Of a DNA stretch of 9,637 nucleotides, positions 7,016 through 9,637 are shown piece by piece. Under the pieces are notes generated by a model. That model was given only the letters and a program-made list of their open reading frames with translations. It ran no database searches and was not told the origin of the DNA. Source of the DNA: Candidatus Uhrbacteria bacterium RIFCSPLOWO2_02_FULL_49_11 (GTDB lineage: Bacteria; Patescibacteriota; Patescibacteriia; 2-02-FULL-49-11); NCBI GenBank assembly GCA_001791465.1, contig MGER01000068.1:3089-12725 (forward strand), in the 5' to 3' direction. Numbering within the stretch: position 1 is the first letter of the stretch; each line of letters starts with the position of its first letter. The position numbers were made by a program, and so were the translations under genes.

Positions 7016-7094
7016 CGTATCGCGTATTAGGGAGTACGTATTAGGTATTTGTTTTTTATTAATGCCTGATACGTAATACGAAATACATAATACG
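7016..7094. repeat. Inverted repeat built of 7-bp units
   Basis: The gap between the membrane-protein gene and the ATPase gene holds two 30-bp arms (7016-7045 and 7065-7094) complementary at 22 of 30 positions around a 19-nt loop. The right arm reads TGATACG, TAATACG, AAATACA, TAATACG, a 7-bp tandem repeat. The left arm is the same unit inverted: CGTATCG, CGTATTA, GGGAGTA, CGTATTA, GGTATTT. The T-run (7052-7057) lies in the loop and is A-rich on the transcribed strand, so this is not an ordinary intrinsic terminator for the minus-strand genes. Confidence 0.75.
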
Positions 7095-7100
7095 CCGCAT

Positions 7101-8489
7101 TTACAACGGCAAATTTTCAGGAGGCGCTGCCTTTATCTCATCTTGTGCCGTCTCATATGGGAGCAGCAGGGTTCCCGTTTCAATAGGAAGCTCGGAGGGC
7201 GGTTCGCCTTTCTTCGCTTCAGTCATTTTCACTAACGGGGCTTTCACTTCCGCAATCGGGAAATGCCATACCGTTGCCAGTTCTTCGGTGTTCAATATCA
7301 TGCCATGGCCCCATCCTAATTCTTTGCTGCGTAAGCGAAATGCGCGCGCAATTTTTCTCTGGCGTTTCGCGATCCTCTTTGTAGTGAAGAAATAATTTGC
7401 TTTCGTGGTTACCTTACCCGCAGGTTCGAAACTGTTGAGATTCAATGCGCTAAATTGGCTAAAAGCGCCTAATGCCCCCACGACCCCGCGCGCTTTGTCG
7501 AACACTTCTTTTTTCGCCACATACACAATACGGCATTTGGTATGGAAACCAACTTTAGAAATCTTTGCCTCAATTGCTTCAACGATAGCACGTTCCCCGG
7601 GAGATAAATACTGAATTTGGCTGGGCATATCTTTCGCTGCCGCGCCTTCTTCATGGAATGGCGCAATGCCCAAGCCATGGAGAAGGACTTCACTGGCACC
7701 GCCTGTGACGGAACGCACGGGCTGAAGCGCCCGTTCAGTAAGCGTGGGCGAATGTTTCACATGCGCCCCGATTAATTTCTTCGCCACTTGGATGCCCTCT
7801 TCCTTCCATCCGTCGCCAATAGGAGTAACAACCCATTGAATCCAAATATTTTCACCCGGATGCATATGGCTCATGATTTCCAGGAGCGCGGCCATCGGAT
7901 CTGCAAATTTTTGAGTAAGGGTATGCTCAAATTGCGGATAAGTTCGTATGGGATATGCGTTTTTGCGGTTAAGTTTTAGTTCGGTGCCCCACAGGTCAAA
8001 TTCATCAGAGGGATATTGTCGAGGGATCGTTCCCGTGTAATCCTCCACTTCGGTAATTTCCGCATCTGGATACTGCGCATAAATCGCCGCTTCGATGAGA
8101 TCGCGAAAATGAGTCGGCGTGCGCACCAAAAATTGGATATAACCCCCAAGAGAGACGATCTCAAATGAAAAACTTTCTTGATTTTTACCATGCAGGTATC
8201 TCTCAATCAAATTTCCACTGGAAAATGCTCCTGCCAATTGCGCGAATATTTGCTCTACCGCTCTTGTGGATTGCTCATTTAACTTCGGCACATCGATAGC
8301 GAGAATAGTATAGCTAAGATGATGGAGGTACGCAGCTCTGATATTGCGCAATCGCACATGCCAAAAGGTGCTTAATATTACCACAATGACCGGTATCCAT
8401 CCTCCGCGAATAAAGAGAAACCACCCTACGGTGAGCGGGCTATTTGCGGCCGCATCGAAAAAAGGCGCGAAATCGATGGTGATATCCAC
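7101..8489 (-). CDS. Membrane-anchored partner of the translocation ATPase (DUF8128-like)
   Basis: A 462-aa protein with one hydrophobic stretch at about residues 21-46 (VGWFLFIRGGWIPVIVVILSTFW) and a large, probably cytoplasmic, remainder of mixed alpha/beta character. I recall this kind of protein next to VirD4-like ATPases in CPR genomes under the name DUF8128; that name is from memory, not a search. Near the C-terminus, ILNTEELATVWHFP (398-411) then EVKAPLV resembles a segment found before the ATPase core in larger, fused conjugation-type ATPases. A basic stretch (KRIAKRQRKIARAFRLR, 371-387) precedes it. The start is a GTG at 8489, 11 nt after the sigma-4/HARE gene, so the two are co-transcribed; no Shine-Dalgarno sequence is seen. 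The ATPase gene follows after 118 bp. I infer that it anchors the soluble ATPase at the membrane. No catalytic motif is visible. Confidence 0.75.
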   Translation of the reverse strand: MDITIDFAPFFDAAANSPLTVGWFLFIRGGWIPVIVVILSTFWHVRLRNIRAAYLHHLSYTILAIDVPKLNEQSTRAVEQIFAQLAGAFSSGNLIERYLHGKNQESFSFEIVSLGGYIQFLVRTPTHFRDLIEAAIYAQYPDAEITEVEDYTGTIPRQYPSDEFDLWGTELKLNRKNAYPIRTYPQFEHTLTQKFADPMAALLEIMSHMHPGENIWIQWVVTPIGDGWKEEGIQVAKKLIGAHVKHSPTLTERALQPVRSVTGGASEVLLHGLGIAPFHEEGAAAKDMPSQIQYLSPGERAIVEAIEAKISKVGFHTKCRIVYVAKKEVFDKARGVVGALGAFSQFSALNLNSFEPAGKVTTKANYFFTTKRIAKRQRKIARAFRLRSKELGWGHGMILNTEELATVWHFPIAEVKAPLVKMTEAKKGEPPSELPIETGTLLLPYETAQDEIKAAPPENLPL

Positions 8490-8500
8490 AATATGAATAT

Positions 8501-9637
8501 TTATTTACTTTGTTCCGTGTGGACGGTTTCCGGAGCTTGAGAGACAGTTTTGTTGAGCGTAAAACGACCGTCCGGAAGGTGTAAAAAACTATCGCGTGAC
8601 GTAAGCGCGAGTAAAATGGTGCCCTTTTTAACAAATCTCTGTTTGAGCACTTCATCGATAATTTCCTCACGGGTTAAAGGATTTGGCGCACGACTCAAAA
8701 CAGAGACAATGACATCGGCAACTACGCCAGGTTTATACCCCCATTCTTGGAGAGCGTAGATTCCTCTTCCCACAAGGACAAAACGCTTGTCAAGAATAAG
8801 TTCATTGTGTACGGTGGGCGCATGCGCCACTTTGTGGTCGAAACGGGTCTTGTTTATTTGCTCGGTGATCTCTGTAAAATGCATGGGGTTGCCGTATTTT
8901 TTCAGCACTAAGTAAATTTTATCACTCATTCTTTTTGGCTTAATGCTATGCCAGTGGGACATCCCCCATTCATTAAAGGGGTTTTGTTGCACTGCTAGGG
9001 AGCATTCAAGATAGGCGCGGAGCACGCGCTCAACCGCCGCATGCTCCTCTTGTTCGGGGGATGATGAGAAAAGAATAAATGATTGGTATTCCCGCGCATG
9101 TTCCTGGCAAAAATCGCTGCGCAAAAATTCATTAAGCAACGAATCATAATTGACGGGCTGTCCTTTTGATGCCAATAATGATTCAATAGTTGCGATGGTG
9201 CCCGTGAAAAGCTGCGAGGGAAATTCTTTTAATTTCCAGCTAGGACGAATTTCTCCAGATTTTATTTCTTCAACAGCTGTATTTAAAAGCTGTTCAATAA
9301 TAAATGACAAGCAATTGCGGTCCACTGACGAATCGCCCGAGAGGGAGAGCAGGTCATTGAGAAGCACATCTTGACGGCGCATGCCGCCATGTTGCATAAG
9401 GTTATGTATGACGAGCGTGAAAATGCCTTCAGAAATTTCCTTGAATTGCTTAGATTGTTTAAGCTTTTGAATGCTTTGATGCTCAATCTGCCGCACGCGT
9501 TCCCTCGTAATGGAGTACCTTTTGCCGATAACTTCTAACGTATGGGCGCTATTTCCATCTAAACCAAATCGTAGACGAAGCACATCTGCCTCGCGATTGG
9601 CAAGCAGCTTTAATAACCGGGTGCAAATATCTACAGG
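8501..9637 (-). CDS. Sigma region 4 plus HARE-HTH DNA-binding protein, N-terminus cut off
   Basis: 378 residues are visible and the frame stays open to the right edge. A GTG at 9583 could be mistaken for the start, but the 18 codons before it (ending NREADV) continue the fold, so the true start is outside. Visible residues 12-60 form a sigma-70 region 4 helix-turn-helix: VLRLRFGLDG, TLEVIGKRY, then SITRERVRQIE, the -35-binding recognition helix. Near 236-300 lies a HARE-type winged helix (KIYLVLKKYGNPMHFTEITEQIN to GRGIYALQEW), the fold also seen in the delta subunit of Firmicutes RNA polymerase. A further winged helix follows (about 308-362, LTREEIIDEVL to LPDGRFTL). No sigma region 2 is visible. 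The protein probably touches promoter DNA or RNA polymerase and may control the operon it sits in. The stop is 11 nt before the next start. Confidence 0.85.
   Translation of the reverse strand, partial: PVDICTRLLKLLANREADVLRLRFGLDGNSAHTLEVIGKRYSITRERVRQIEHQSIQKLKQSKQFKEISEGIFTLVIHNLMQHGGMRRQDVLLNDLLSLSGDSSVDRNCLSFIIEQLLNTAVEEIKSGEIRPSWKLKEFPSQLFTGTIATIESLLASKGQPVNYDSLLNEFLRSDFCQEHAREYQSFILFSSSPEQEEHAAVERVLRAYLECSLAVQQNPFNEWGMSHWHSIKPKRMSDKIYLVLKKYGNPMHFTEITEQINKTRFDHKVAHAPTVHNELILDKRFVLVGRGIYALQEWGYKPGVVADVIVSVLSRAPNPLTREEIIDEVLKQRFVKKGTILLALTSRDSFLHLPDGRFTLNKTVSQAPETVHTEQSK

Overview
This window looks like part of a Patescibacteria (CPR, Parcubacteria-like) chromosome. I infer that from gene content: a soluble VirD4/TraG-type ATPase preceded by a single-span membrane protein, a sigma region 4 plus HARE-type regulator, and several small proteins without recognisable homologues. 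Composition is moderate, genes are tightly packed on one strand, and no visible start has a convincing Shine-Dalgarno sequence. Genus or species cannot be read from the sequence.

Every gene I accept is on the minus strand, so transcription runs from high to low coordinates. The first unit starts beyond the right edge. It contains a sigma-4/HARE DNA-binding protein (8501-9637, N-terminus cut off), a membrane-anchored protein of the kind paired with CPR DNA-pump ATPases (7101-8489), the ATPase itself with a zinc-ribbon tail (5024-6982), a 92-aa unknown protein (4584-4862), a 97-aa three-helix membrane protein (4259-4552), a GAF/PAS hybrid-free sensor histidine kinase (2403-4145) and a stand-alone receiver protein (2002-2382). 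A clear rho-independent terminator at 1947-1974 closes this unit.

A second unit starts immediately after the terminator, probably from an extended -10 element next to the start codon. It encodes a GT39/PMT-like membrane glycosyltransferase (327-1928) and the tRNA 2-thiouridylase MnmA (1-315, C-terminus cut off).

The least explained DNA is between genes. Two roughly 105-bp elements with matching ends and inverted arms (4173-4279 and 4874-4977) lie in the same orientation on either side of the two small unknown genes. One of them supplies the last codons and stop of the 97-aa gene. A third structure, an inverted repeat built from 7-bp units (7016-7094), separates the membrane protein from its partner ATPase. 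Working model (inference): a membrane protein and cytoplasmic ATPase form a DNA- or protein-translocation machine, expressed with its own regulator, accessory small proteins and a two-component pair.
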